Shown here in pieces: positions 25,449-34,463 of a stretch of DNA of 64,000 bases; positions within the stretch are counted from its first letter, which is position 1; each line of letters begins with the position of its first letter. The position numbers were made by a program, and so were the translations under genes. The notes under the pieces were generated by a model, which was given only the letters and a program-made list of their open reading frames with translations, was not told the DNA's origin and ran no database searches. Origin of the DNA: Rhizobium redzepovicii (GTDB taxonomy: Bacteria > Pseudomonadota > Alphaproteobacteria > Rhizobiales > Rhizobiaceae); assembly GCF_019793435.1 (NCBI RefSeq), contig NZ_JAILYH010000018.1, forward strand, positions 95,813 to 159,812, written 5' to 3'.

Positions 25449-26381
25449 ATGGATCGTATCGATGCAATGAAGGTCTTCGTCACTGCGGTTGAAGAAGGAA
25501 GCCTGGCGGGCGCCGCTCGTAGGCTGAAGCGGTCGCCGACTGCGATCAGCCGGGCATTGGGTCTGCTCGAGCAACATGTTGGCGTGGAGCTCCTTCACCG
25601 CACGACAAGGAGTCTAAAGCTCAGCGAAGCGGGCCAGCGATATGTCGAAGCATGCCGCAGGGTGCTTGTCGATCTCGAGGAGGCGGACATGATCGCCGGC
25701 TCCGAGCGATCCTCTCCGCGAGGAACGTTGACAATTTCGGCGCCCCCCATCCTAGGTGAAGAGGTGCTCCGGCCGATCCTCGACAGCTTTCTGCGTGAGA
25801 ACGCCAACGTCTCAGTTCGGTTTTTGATGCTCGACCGGTTCGTGAACCTCGTCGACGAGGGAGTGGATGTCGCCCTGAGGATCGGGAATCTCGCCGACTC
25901 GACTCACATGTCCACCCGCATCGGCGGAGATGTCCGCCGCGTCGTGGTCGCGGCGCCGCGATATCTCGACAGCCGAGCTCCCATCAACGAGCCGTCGGAA
26001 CTCTCTCGCCACGACTTGATCGCCTTCTCGAACTTCGGGCTCGAATCCTGGAGCTTTGCGCCGGCCAAAGGTACTTCCGTTCCAAGAACCCTTCACTTCA
26101 CCCCACGCTATCTGGTCAATAGCGTCCGAGCAGCCGCGGCGTCGGCCGCCGAAGGAATGGGCGTGACCCGGCTCTATTCCTATCATGTCGCGGCATATGT
26201 CCGAGACGGCCGCCTCAAAGTCGTCCTTGCTCAGGCGGAGCCACCTGCGCTACCTGTCCACATCCTAACGCCTCAAGGGCGCGCAGCCGTTCCGAAAGTA
26301 CGAGCCTTCATCGACTTTGCAGTCCCACGTCTACGTTCGGAACTGGGACGCATCGCCGCGGAATCCGGCAGCCTCGAATAA
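25449..26381 (+). CDS. LysR-family transcriptional regulator
   Basis: A 310-residue regulator. The N-terminal winged helix (MDRIDAMKVFVTAVEEGSLA, then RRLKRSPTAISRALGLLEQH and LLHRTTRSLKLSEAG) is followed by a periplasmic-binding-like ligand domain (GTLTISAPPILGEEVLRPIL onward). It is of the CrgA/AaeR-like subgroup. It is the only intact LysR gene among the island genes and has a copy of the island motif upstream, so it is the best candidate for their common regulator. Inducer unknown. Confidence 0.9.
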   Translation: MDRIDAMKVFVTAVEEGSLAGAARRLKRSPTAISRALGLLEQHVGVELLHRTTRSLKLSEAGQRYVEACRRVLVDLEEADMIAGSERSSPRGTLTISAPPILGEEVLRPILDSFLRENANVSVRFLMLDRFVNLVDEGVDVALRIGNLADSTHMSTRIGGDVRRVVVAAPRYLDSRAPINEPSELSRHDLIAFSNFGLESWSFAPAKGTSVPRTLHFTPRYLVNSVRAAAASAAEGMGVTRLYSYHVAAYVRDGRLKVVLAQAEPPALPVHILTPQGRAAVPKVRAFIDFAVPRLRSELGRIAAESGSLE

Positions 26382-26530
26382 TTGTGCCGAAAGCGGTTGG
26401 CTGTCTGCGGGTAAATGACGGTTCTCCGCGGCGTTCTCCCCAGCTAATCTCATAGTTGCGGTGAAGAGCTCGGTACCTGCTCAGCGTCCGTATCCGAGGC
26501 GGACGGACGAGTGCCGCCGGTAGGCAGAGG

Positions 26531-26562
26531 GAACGCCGGCCGGAGAGGACCGGCGTTCTTGC
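26531..26562. terminator. Hairpin between convergent LysR and VOC genes
   Basis: GAACGCCGG (26531-26539) pairs with CCGGCGTTC (26550-26558) across a 10-base loop, followed on the plus strand by TTGCG. The T-run is short. Its place in the 275-base gap between convergent genes suits a bidirectional terminator. Confidence 0.5.
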
Positions 26563-26656
26563 GCGACGCTCAGGCGGGGAGGATCGCCTGGGGCGCAGGC
26601 TTTCAGACCCGGAGGGGTGGGCGGTCAGAAAGCCGTGAAGTGAAAGATTGAAGCGG

Positions 26657-27325
26657 TCACGTCGGTAGGGTTTGGCCAGCCTGCTCCTTAACCAGGTAGT
26701 CGGCGTACCAGTCCGGCCAGGCGTCGTCGTGCTTGCCGCCGTCGCGCTTCTCATGCTCGCCATGAGCGGAAGCGACCCTTCGCAGCGCCTGTGCGAGGTC
26801 GCCGGCGGATGCGAACGCAACGCCTTTGGCGTCGATGCGACCGGGAAGCCTCGCGGTGACCTCCTGTAGCAGCCAGCCGTTGCCGTCGGGGTCTGAGAAG
26901 GAGGCGAAAGAACCGTAGCTCGACCGGGACGGATGTGGTCCTGGCAGCCGTTGGTCGGCGCCCTTGTGGTGGAAGACGCCGCCGGCGTCGTGAAAGACGC
27001 CACTCATCTCGGCGCCGCGGGAGGCAAGGGCCGCGTGCGCCATCTCGATGTCTGTGACGACGAGGTGGAGGCCCTGAGCGGAACCGGGTGCGGCGGCGGT
27101 CACATTCGATCCGAAGATTACGGAGCAAGGCGAGCCCGGCGGGGTCACCTGCACGACGCGAAAGCCTTCTTTGCCCGACACGTCGGCGTCGAGTCTCCAG
27201 CCCAGGCCGGTGTAAAAGGACTTGGCCCGATCGACGTCCGACACGGGAATGACGACGACTTCGAGCTTCGTGTCGATGTGATCCGTGCTGACGGAATTGG
27301 TTGGGGTGGGTTCCTGGATAGCCAT
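26657..27325 (-). CDS. VOC (glyoxalase/bleomycin-resistance) family protein, copy 1
   Basis: A 222-residue protein. Start 27325 follows AGGGAGA. The vicinal-oxygen-chelate domain runs from KLEVVVIPVSDVDRAKSFY through GLHLVVTDIEMAHAAL to SFSDPDGNGWLLQEVTARLP, with the His and Glu metal-ligand positions of the fold present. A C-terminal tail with HDDAWPDWYADYLVKEQAG, common in a subgroup of these proteins, is retained here but absent in the paralogue at 43627. It may transform a reactive carbonyl or aromatic; the substrate is unknown. It is divergent from epoxide hydrolase 2, with one island motif facing each gene. Confidence 0.87.
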   Translation of the reverse strand: MAIQEPTPTNSVSTDHIDTKLEVVVIPVSDVDRAKSFYTGLGWRLDADVSGKEGFRVVQVTPPGSPCSVIFGSNVTAAAPGSAQGLHLVVTDIEMAHAALASRGAEMSGVFHDAGGVFHHKGADQRLPGPHPSRSSYGSFASFSDPDGNGWLLQEVTARLPGRIDAKGVAFASAGDLAQALRRVASAHGEHEKRDGGKHDDAWPDWYADYLVKEQAGQTLPT

Positions 27326-27397
27326 CTCGATCTCCCTGTTAATCGCGGTCATTTTCACCGCGATGGGCACGATGCGCCGTCACTGATCACGATGTCC

Positions 27398-27460
27398 ATT
27401 GTCCGAAGGTGTTGATGCGCGAGCACCGATCCATTGGTATCGCCGATACCTTCGAACAAT
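27398..27460. promoter_or_regulatory. Island motif sites 3 and 4 (between VOC 1 and epoxide hydrolase 2)
   Basis: ATTGTCCGAAGGTGTTG at 27398-27414 on the plus strand and ATTGTTCGAAGGTATCG at 27444-27460 on the minus strand. The second overlaps a perfect 15-base palindrome GGTATCGCCGATACC (27436-27450). One copy points to each divergent gene. Confidence 0.68.
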
Positions 27461-27528
27461 ATCTTCGGCAGCCCTGCAGGATGATCCCTAGGACGCAATC
27501 AAACCACTCAGTTTCAATGGAGGACGTC

Positions 27529-28815
27529 ATGAGAGCAGCAGTAGAAACGGCAACCGCACTGTCCCCGACGCGGCGGGAACTGCGTGCAGTCACGGCCGCG
27601 ACCGCGGCCCTCAGCATCCTGCCGAAGCCCGTCCGGGCGACGACGGCAGAAGATGGAATTCGTTCGTTCAAATGCGCTATACCGCAGAAGGAGATCGACG
27701 AGGTGCGCCGCCGTGTGCGTGCGACACGTTGGCCTGGCAAGGAGACGGTTTCCGACCGTTCGCAAGGCGCGCAACTTCAAAAGCTAAAGCCGCTCGTTGA
27801 GTACTGGGGCGCGGAATACGACTGGCGGAGGGGCGAAAAGAAGCTCAACGCGCATGCGCAGTTCATGACCAGGATCGACGGTCTCGACATTCACTTCATT
27901 CACGTCAAGTCCAAACACCCGGACGCGTTGCCGCTAATCATGACACATGGTTGGCCGGGATCTGTGCTCGAACTCATCAAGACCATTGGGCCGCTGACAG
28001 ATCCGACCGCGCACGGTGGCGCGGCGCAGGACGCCTTCCACGTCGTTATACCGTCGATGCCCGGCTACGGTTTCTCGGAGGTGCCGAGTGATCCCGGGTG
28101 GGGACCGGACCGCATCGGGCGCGCATGGCACGTGCTGATGAAGCGGCTCGGCTATGATCGATACGTTTCGCAAGGTGGCGACTGGGGCGCTGTCGTATCC
28201 GACAAGATGGCCGCCCAGGCGCCTGAAGGACCGCTCGGCATCCATACCAACATGCCTGCCACCGTTCCTCCGGACATTGCGAAGGCACTCGCCGACGGCA
28301 AACCGGCGCCGGTCGGTCTTTCCGAGGACGAAAAGGCCGCCGACGAACAGATGAATGCGCTCTACACAAAGGGCGCCGGCTATGCCCTCATGATGATAAC
28401 GCGGCCGCAGACGTTGGGCTATGCCTTGACCGATTCACCCGTCGGTCTCGCCGCCTGGTACTAGGACAAGTTCGCCGATTGGACCTACAGCGGCGGCGAT
28501 CCGGAGAAGTCTCTGACAAAGGACGAGATGCTCGACGACATCTCCCGCTACTGGTTCACAGGGACCGCCACGTCGGGCGCGCGGCTCTACTGGGAGAACA
28601 ACGCCAACAACTTCAACGCCGTCGACATCAAGATTCCGGCCGCGATCACGGTGTTTCCCGGCGAGATCTACCAGGTTCCGAAGAGCTGGGCGGAGAAGGC
28701 GTACCACAACCTCATCTACTACAACAAAGTCGACAAGGGCGGCCATTTCACGGCTTGGGAGCAACCGGACCTTTTCGCATCTGAGCTTCGGGCCGCGTTC
28801 AGGACGCTACGCTGA
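27529..28815 (+). pseudogene. Exported epoxide hydrolase, copy 2, interrupted by an amber codon
   Basis: The same architecture as copy 1: Tat-like signal (PTRRELRAVTAATAALSIL), EHN segment, HGWPGS, GGDWGAVVSD with the nucleophile, and KGGHFTAWEQPD with the catalytic His. The start at 27529 follows GGAGG by six bases. A TAG at 28462-28464 replaces a codon in the LAAWY-DKFADW segment. Downstream sequence stays in frame and intact to 28815, so this is a single recent nonsense change, a suppressed codon or a sequencing error. Truncation would remove the catalytic His. Confidence 0.82.
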
Positions 28816-28852
28816 CAGCCCACGGTTTTTCACTCTAGCAAGGATAACTTCC

Positions 28853-29662
28853 ATGACGAACTTCCCAACGGGCACGGCCCTCATCACCGGCGCGTCGTCC
28901 GGCATCGGTGCGCTCTATGCCGACAGGCTGGCGCGACGCGGCTACGACCTCATACTCGTGGCGCGTAGTCAGGATTCGCTCACAAGGGTTGCAAAGGACA
29001 TCGCGCAGGCGACAGGCCGCAGCGTGAAAACGGTTCGCGCGAATCTCGGCGAGAGAGACGATCTTCTCAAGGTCGAGGGAATCCTTCGGAGCGACCCGTC
29101 GATCACCATGCTCATCAACAACGCCGGGGTCGGGGCCGTCGAGCCTCTCCTGATGTCCGACGTCGAGGCGATGGAGCGGATGATCAAGCTGAACGTCACG
29201 GCCCTGACCCGTCTTGTCTATGCCGTCGCGCCGTCGTTCGTGGCCCGCGAGCACGGCACGATCGTCAACATGGCTTCCGCATTGGGGATCGCGCCTGAGA
29301 TCCTCAACGGCGTCTACGGCGCGACGAAGGCGTTCGTCATCGCCCTGACTTTCTCGCTGCAGAAGGAGCTGGCCGAAAAGAATATTCGAATCCAGGCAGT
29401 CCTTCCCGGCGCGGTGGAGACTCCGTTCTGGGAAGCGTCGGGGGGCTCGCTCGACCGTCTTCCCGACCAGATCGTCATGAAGGCGGAAGACGCCGTCGAT
29501 GCGGCACTCGCCGGTCTCGACATGGGCGAGCTGATCACTCTTCCCTCGGTTCCTGACATCGCCGACTGGAACTCATATGAGGCGGCTCGTCAAAAGCTGA
29601 TGCCGAACCTCTCTCGCAACGTTCCCGCCCCGCGCTACCGGACGTCGGCACTGGCGTCCTGA
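28853..29662 (+). CDS. Short-chain dehydrogenase/reductase, copy 1
   Basis: A 269-residue classical SDR. It has TGASSGIGALYADRLARRGY (cofactor site), NNAGVGAVEPLL, and an intact catalytic pair in NGVYGATKAFVIAL (YxxxK). VLPGAVETPFWE follows. Basic residues after the first strand (ARSQDS) suggest NADPH. It lies 37 bases after epoxide hydrolase 2 and is followed closely by a PLP-enzyme gene, so the three probably share a transcript. It reduces or oxidises an alcohol/carbonyl of unknown identity. Confidence 0.9.
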   Translation: MTNFPTGTALITGASSGIGALYADRLARRGYDLILVARSQDSLTRVAKDIAQATGRSVKTVRANLGERDDLLKVEGILRSDPSITMLINNAGVGAVEPLLMSDVEAMERMIKLNVTALTRLVYAVAPSFVAREHGTIVNMASALGIAPEILNGVYGATKAFVIALTFSLQKELAEKNIRIQAVLPGAVETPFWEASGGSLDRLPDQIVMKAEDAVDAALAGLDMGELITLPSVPDIADWNSYEAARQKLMPNLSRNVPAPRYRTSALAS

Positions 29663-29697
29663 CACCCGTGCGACAACACTCAAGAAGCGAGGCAAAG

Positions 29698-30726
29698 ATG
29701 TCCGACTGGGACCTTTTGAACCGGTTTTCGCGCGTACGCCTGGTGAAGGGACCGACGCCGATCCAGCGGCTGGATCGTCTGGAGCAAGTGCTCGGCGAGA
29801 GCCGAAGAGGCGTCTCGATCTGGGCGAAGAGAGACGATCTGATGGAACTCGGGGGTGGGGGCAACAAGCTCCGCAAGCTTGAATTCCTGATCGGCGAGGC
29901 CCGGTCGAAAGGCTGCGATACCCTCGTCGTAACCGGCGGCGTGCAGTCAAATTTCGCCCGTCTGGCCGCGGCCGCCTGCGCCAGAACCGGACTGGCATGC
30001 GAGGTCGTTCTGGCTCAAATGGTGCCCCGCGGGACCGAGATCTACCAGGCCAACGGCAACGTCTTGTTGGACTGGATCTTTGGCGCCCGCGTACACCTCC
30101 TCGGCACGGGCGATGATGCGAGCGCGTTCGCCACGGCCCGCGCGTCGGAGATCGCCGCGGCCGGAGGGAAGGCTTTCGTGGGCACGCTTGGCGGTTCGAC
30201 GCCGGTCGGAGCTCTGGGTTACGTCGACTGCGCATTCGAAATCGCAGCGCAATCGACTGAGATCGGCATCGCGTTCGACCACGTCGTCATCCCGAACGGT
30301 AGCGGCGGCATGCACGCCGGTCTGGCCGTGGGAGATGCCCTGGTCGGAAAAAATCCTTCCAGGATCAAAGCATACACCGTGCTCTCGCCAGCGGAGAAAT
30401 GCGTCGCCGCGACGGTGGAGAAGGTCAATGCGGTCCTCGACCTCCTCGGGAAGAAAAACCGCATTCGAGCGGAGGAGCTGGCGATAGACGGCGCGCAGCT
30501 TGGTGGCGGCTACGGCATGCCGACGTCCGAAATGATTGATGCGATCAGGCTCGTCGGCCGCTCTGAAGGTCTGCTTCTGGATCCCGTCTACGGAGCGAAA
30601 GCCTTTGCCGGCCTGCTGTCCGATATCGAAAACGAAGTCATCGCGCCAGGATCCAACGTCCTGTTCGTCATGACGGGAGGTTCTCCTGGGCTTTATGCCT
30701 ATGCAGACGCCCTGAGTAGCGACTGA
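29698..30726 (+). CDS. D-cysteine desulfhydrase/ACC deaminase-family PLP enzyme
   Basis: A 342-residue fold-type II PLP enzyme. LMELGGGGNKLRKLEFLIGE contains the PLP lysine; VVTGGVQSNFARLAAAACA and PNGSGGMHAGLA are the phosphate- and substrate-binding loops. This pattern is shared by D-cysteine desulfhydrase (D-cysteine to pyruvate, sulfide and ammonia) and ACC deaminase. The start at 29698 follows GAGG. In this context sulfide release or amino-acid detoxification is possible; the substrate is not proven. Confidence 0.85.
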   Translation: MSDWDLLNRFSRVRLVKGPTPIQRLDRLEQVLGESRRGVSIWAKRDDLMELGGGGNKLRKLEFLIGEARSKGCDTLVVTGGVQSNFARLAAAACARTGLACEVVLAQMVPRGTEIYQANGNVLLDWIFGARVHLLGTGDDASAFATARASEIAAAGGKAFVGTLGGSTPVGALGYVDCAFEIAAQSTEIGIAFDHVVIPNGSGGMHAGLAVGDALVGKNPSRIKAYTVLSPAEKCVAATVEKVNAVLDLLGKKNRIRAEELAIDGAQLGGGYGMPTSEMIDAIRLVGRSEGLLLDPVYGAKAFAGLLSDIENEVIAPGSNVLFVMTGGSPGLYAYADALSSD

Positions 30727-30776
30727 TCCTCTCCCAGAGGGTCATTATCATCAACCGACATAAAATTAGGAACGCC

Positions 30777-31370
30777 ATGCCTACGAAACCAAAGATCGCC
30801 ATCATCATCGGCTCCACCCGGCCGACCCGTTTCGCCGACAAGCCCGCACAGTGGATACTGAAGCAGGCTCAGGCCCGCGACGATATCGACGTCGAAATCG
30901 TCGATCTGCGTGACCATCCCCTGCCGTTCTTCGACGAGGTGGCGTCGAACGCCTACGCACCCAGCCAGAGTGCCGAAGCCGTTCGTTGGCAGCACACCGT
31001 CGCCCGCTACGACGGGTACATCTTCGTTGTCGCTGAATACAATCGCTCGATCACCGGCGTGCTGATGAACGCCCTCGACCAGTCCTATGTGGAATGGGCG
31101 CGCAAGCCGTTCACTGCGATCGCCTACGGCACCGCGGGCGGGTCGCGTGCTCTCGAGCATCTTCGCGGCATCGGCGTAGAGCTGCAGATGGTTTCGACCC
31201 ATGCGGCCGTTCATATTGGCGGCAGCGACTTCTTCACCGTTTTCTCGATGGGCGGCAACAAGCCGATCGAAGAAATCGAAGCCAATCTCCTGCCATCGGC
31301 GAAGACTGCGCTCGACGAGCTGGTGTGGTGGGCGAAGGCCACGATGGCTGCGAAGGCTTCAGAGGTCTAA
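30777..31370 (+). CDS. NADPH-dependent FMN reductase-family flavoprotein
   Basis: A 197-residue flavodoxin-like protein. The phosphate loop is IIGSTRPTRFADKPA and the family motif VVAEYNRSITGVLMNALDQS is present, followed by YGTAGGSRALEHLRGI. Such enzymes reduce FMN, quinones, azo or nitro compounds with NAD(P)H in the cytoplasm. It is the last gene before a clear terminator and is presumably co-transcribed with the desulfhydrase-like gene 50 bases upstream. It might supply reduced flavin to the luciferase-like oxidoreductase at 40132; that is speculation. Confidence 0.9.
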   Translation: MPTKPKIAIIIGSTRPTRFADKPAQWILKQAQARDDIDVEIVDLRDHPLPFFDEVASNAYAPSQSAEAVRWQHTVARYDGYIFVVAEYNRSITGVLMNALDQSYVEWARKPFTAIAYGTAGGSRALEHLRGIGVELQMVSTHAAVHIGGSDFFTVFSMGGNKPIEEIEANLLPSAKTALDELVWWAKATMAAKASEV

Positions 31371-31384
31371 CCCTTGCCGGACAA

Positions 31385-31418
31385 GGAGCGGGGGCGTGAG
31401 CCGTCCCGCTCCGTTTTT
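31385..31418 (+). terminator. Intrinsic terminator after the FMN reductase gene
   Basis: GGAGCGGG (31385-31392) pairs with CCCGCTCC (31405-31412), immediately followed by GTTTTT. Classic stem plus T-run, 15 bases after the stop codon. Confidence 0.8.
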
Positions 31419-31423
31419 ATCTT

Positions 31424-32971
31424 CTACACGCGAGGGGCGGACCGACCGTCCTTGAGAGGGGCAGGAAGCAGGTCGACCGGAAAGTCCTGGTAGGAGACGG
31501 GTCGCAGGAAACGATAGATCGCCAATGTACCCACCGACGTCGATCTTCCGTCCGACGTCGCCGGATAAGGTCCACCATGGACCATCGCCGGGGAGACTTC
31601 GACGCCCGTCCCGAAGCCGTTGACGAGGAGCCGGCCGGCGAGAAGTTCCAACTGGGGGATCATCTGCGAGGCCGCATCGACGTCCTTGGCATCCACGTGT
31701 AGCGCGATCGTCAACTGTCCTTCTAAGGATTCGACCACTTTACGGAGGTCGTCGTCGTCGTGGCAACGAACGATCAGCCCCGCCGCGCCGAACACCTCTT
31801 CCTCGAGCTCTGGATTGGCGAGAAAGGCAGCCGCCGTCGTCTCGAAAAGCGCGGCGGACGCTTGATGAGCCGTTCCGTTTTTCCCCGCAGAGACGTGTGA
31901 GACGGACGGTGAAGACAACAGCCTTGCCACGCCCTTTCGATACGCCTCGTAGATGCCGCCTGTGAGCATGGTCTGAGCCGGCGCTTCGGCCAACGCCTCC
32001 GCTGCGCTCTCGATGAAAGCGTCGAGGCCCGCTCCCTCGATGGCGATGATCAGCCCAGGATTCGTGCAGAATTGACCGGCGCCGAGGGTCAGCGAAGCCG
32101 CGAACGATCTCCCGATTTCCGCGCCCCGGCCCAGCAGTGCATTTGGATAGAGGATGACGGGGTTGATGCTGCTCATTTCGGCGTAGACGGGTATCGGCTG
32201 CTTCCGCTCCGACGCGATCTTCATCAACGCGGTGCCGCCGCGGCGCGAGCCGGTGAAACCAACTGCGCGTACCCGGTGGTCGGCGACCAGGGTCTGGCCG
32301 ACCTCGAATCCTGCGTCGAACAACAGCGCGAAAGTCCCCGACGGGAGCCCGCATGCCGCGACGGCGTCGACGACGGCCCTGCCAACCAGTGCAGAGGTTC
32401 CGGGATGGGCGGAGTGGGCCTTGACGATCACCGGACAGCCGGCGGCGAGGGCGGAGGCAGTGTCGCCGCCAGCGACGGAAAAGGCTAGGGGGAAGTTCGA
32501 CGCCCCAAACACTACGACCGGTCCGAGAGCGATGTTGCGGAGCCGAAGATCAGGCTTCGCCACCGGCTTGCGGTCGGCGTCGGCGGGATCGAAACGCAGT
32601 TCCTGGAAAACGCCGTCGCGGACTTCCTTCGCGAAGAGCCGAAGCTGTCCGACCGTTCGGGCACGCTCTCCTTCGATGCGGCCGCGCGGCAGTCCCGTCT
32701 CGTCGATTGCTCGTAGGACAAGTTCATCCCCGATGGCTAGAATTCCTTCCGCGATCGCTTCCAGGAAGCGAGCCCGATCATCGAGCGATGTTTCCTTGTA
32801 GACCGGGAAGGCGTCCCAAGCCAAAGACGCGGCCTGCTCGACCTGCTCCCTGGTCGCGCCCGCAAAGCTCGGCACCATGGAGCTGCCGTTGGCTGGGTTG
32901 GTCGCGGAGAATGTCGCGGCCGCGCCGCGCATGCTCGCGCCGCCGATGAGGAGGTCGCTTGAGAGTGTCAT
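31424..32971 (-). CDS. Aldehyde dehydrogenase (alpha-ketoglutaric semialdehyde dehydrogenase-like)
   Basis: A 515-residue NAD(P)-dependent aldehyde dehydrogenase. Start 32971 follows AAAGGA. Motifs: VVVFGASNFPLAFSVAGGDT (cofactor entry), PVIVKAHSAHPGTSALV, VGFTGSRRGGTAL, catalytic Glu in PVYAEMSSINPVI and catalytic Cys in AGQFCTNPGLI. The FCTNPG and SNFPLAFSVAGGD features are those of the ketoglutaric-semialdehyde/vanillin-type subgroup that oxidises aldehydes to acids with NADP. It is monocistronic and convergent with the FMN reductase gene. Confidence 0.9.
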   Translation of the reverse strand: MTLSSDLLIGGASMRGAAATFSATNPANGSSMVPSFAGATREQVEQAASLAWDAFPVYKETSLDDRARFLEAIAEGILAIGDELVLRAIDETGLPRGRIEGERARTVGQLRLFAKEVRDGVFQELRFDPADADRKPVAKPDLRLRNIALGPVVVFGASNFPLAFSVAGGDTASALAAGCPVIVKAHSAHPGTSALVGRAVVDAVAACGLPSGTFALLFDAGFEVGQTLVADHRVRAVGFTGSRRGGTALMKIASERKQPIPVYAEMSSINPVILYPNALLGRGAEIGRSFAASLTLGAGQFCTNPGLIIAIEGAGLDAFIESAAEALAEAPAQTMLTGGIYEAYRKGVARLLSSPSVSHVSAGKNGTAHQASAALFETTAAAFLANPELEEEVFGAAGLIVRCHDDDDLRKVVESLEGQLTIALHVDAKDVDAASQMIPQLELLAGRLLVNGFGTGVEVSPAMVHGGPYPATSDGRSTSVGTLAIYRFLRPVSYQDFPVDLLPAPLKDGRSAPRV

Positions 32972-33178
32972 TGTGGATCCTTTCGAAACGAAGAGCCAAT
33001 ACTGTCCTCCACTCATGTGGGAGGCTCGACGCGAACCTTTGGCAGTTGGCTTTGACCTCAAATAGGCGTCGACGCGAGGCCTGCCAACCTCGGCATGCAA
33101 ATAGTATTACTTTTCAAATGGAGCTGCATCCGGCAAGCTTGATGCCTCCCGAATGCAAGTAGCCCGTAAAATGGCTGC

Positions 33179-33814
33179 CTACGCCACCTGGGTGAGGGCG
33201 ATCGCCGCCACGGTTTCCTTGGTGTCGATGATGGCGCTGGCATAGCTGGGCAGATTGACCTCCAGTGCCGCATGCATCATTTCCGGCGAATAGTCGGCGA
33301 CCGCATCCTTAACGACGGTCACGTCGTAGCCAAGTTCGGCGGCGTACCGGACGGTTGCTTCGATGCAGGTGTGGGCCACCAATCCGATCACGATGACACG
33401 CTGGATGCCATGCCGCTTCAGCTCGAGATCGAGATCGGTGTTGGCAAAGCCGCTCGAGCACCAATGCTCCGATGCGACGACCTCGCCGGCCACGGGCACG
33501 AACTCGGCTCTAAACTCACCGCCCCACGTGCCGAACTCGAAGCTCTTGCGGTGCCAGGCCGCACGCTGGATCGGCGCCACATACTTCCAGTTCTCGTAGT
33601 CTCCGACCCGATAGCGATGATGCATCGCGAAAAAGACCCGGAGCTTGGCTTCGCGGGCGGCGGTTAGCACTTCGAGCATGTGCGGCACGCAGTTGTTTGC
33701 CTCGGCGACCTCCTTGATCCGGGGCCAAATCTTGCCGCCCTCCGAGATGAAGTCGTTGTAGGGGTCGACCACCAGCAGGCCAGTGTTGTCCCGATCAAAG
33801 GAAAGTTCTGTCAT
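33179..33814 (-). CDS. Isochorismatase-family cysteine hydrolase
   Basis: A 211-residue cysteine hydrolase. The acid is in LLVVDPYNDFIS, the nucleophile in LVAHTCIEATVRYAAELGY and the cis-peptide loop in VIVIGLVAHTC; HHRYRVGDYENW lies between. Family members hydrolyse amides, N-carbamoyl compounds or isochorismate. It is the last gene of the minus-strand unit starting with SDR 2 and lies 15 bases after a protein of unknown family. Substrate unassigned. Confidence 0.88.
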   Translation of the reverse strand: MTELSFDRDNTGLLVVDPYNDFISEGGKIWPRIKEVAEANNCVPHMLEVLTAAREAKLRVFFAMHHRYRVGDYENWKYVAPIQRAAWHRKSFEFGTWGGEFRAEFVPVAGEVVASEHWCSSGFANTDLDLELKRHGIQRVIVIGLVAHTCIEATVRYAAELGYDVTVVKDAVADYSPEMMHAALEVNLPSYASAIIDTKETVAAIALTQVA

Positions 33815-33829
33815 GATGTTTTCCTTCGG

Positions 33830-34378
33830 CTAAGCCGCTTTCGTGGCCGAGTTCTTCAGGGCCGCGCGCTCAATGCTCGCCGCAAACAGCGGCGTCTCGC
33901 CCTTGTTGTGAGCAATCGACATCGGCTGTCGCTGCGTGCGGAAGAGTTCGAACGGGATGCCCTGGCGATCAAGGAAGGCCATCATCTCGTCGGTCGCATA
34001 GGATTGGACGCGGTTGGTGAATTCGCAGCGGTTCGCATCGAGCTTCTTCACACTCAGTTCCCAGGTGACGTGGATGGTGACCCGGCCGTTCGGCGTAAAG
34101 ACGTCGGAATCGGAGTCGAGGATGAGATGATCCTTTTCGCCGATTGTTTCGTGGTAATGCTGGACCATCAGACTGCCGCCGATTGTCTCGACATTTATCG
34201 ACATCCGCGTGCCGTCGTCCGCTGTCGTGAAGCCCGCTGCGATGTGGGCAGGCGAGCATCCCTGGTATTCCTTTTCGGGCAGGTTAAAACACCATGTCGG
34301 AATATCGATCTTCTCGATCGGGGCGTTGATGATGGCCGAAAAGCTGGAATCGACGATCTGGTTTTCAAGGCTGTGCAT
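33830..34378 (-). CDS. Conserved protein of unknown function
   Basis: A 182-residue soluble protein with GGAGAAG ahead of its ATG. I do not recognise the family with certainty. It has no signal peptide or membrane segment. Features include a Cys- and His-containing segment NLPEKEYQGCSPAHIAAGFT, a VETIGGSLMVQHYHETIGEK stretch and alternating beta-strand-like segments (RVTIHVTWELSVKK), which might indicate an SRPBCC- or lipocalin-like barrel. It lies between the crotonase and isochorismatase genes on the same strand. Confidence 0.7.
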   Translation of the reverse strand: MHSLENQIVDSSFSAIINAPIEKIDIPTWCFNLPEKEYQGCSPAHIAAGFTTADDGTRMSINVETIGGSLMVQHYHETIGEKDHLILDSDSDVFTPNGRVTIHVTWELSVKKLDANRCEFTNRVQSYATDEMMAFLDRQGIPFELFRTQRQPMSIAHNKGETPLFAASIERAALKNSATKAA

Positions 34379-34419
34379 GAGACTTCTCCTTTGTCGTTGA
34401 GTGCGTTGAAGGATGTTGA

Positions 34420-34453
34420 TGCCCGCGCGACCTGCCGAGTCCTTGCGCGGGCA
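34420..34453. repeat. Intercistronic inverted repeat
   Basis: TGCCCGCGC (34420-34428) pairs exactly with GCGCGGGCA (34445-34453) across a 16-base loop, between the crotonase stop and the next gene. No T-run. It may attenuate or stabilise the operon mRNA. Confidence 0.5.
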
Positions 34454-34463
34454 CCGCCTCGGC

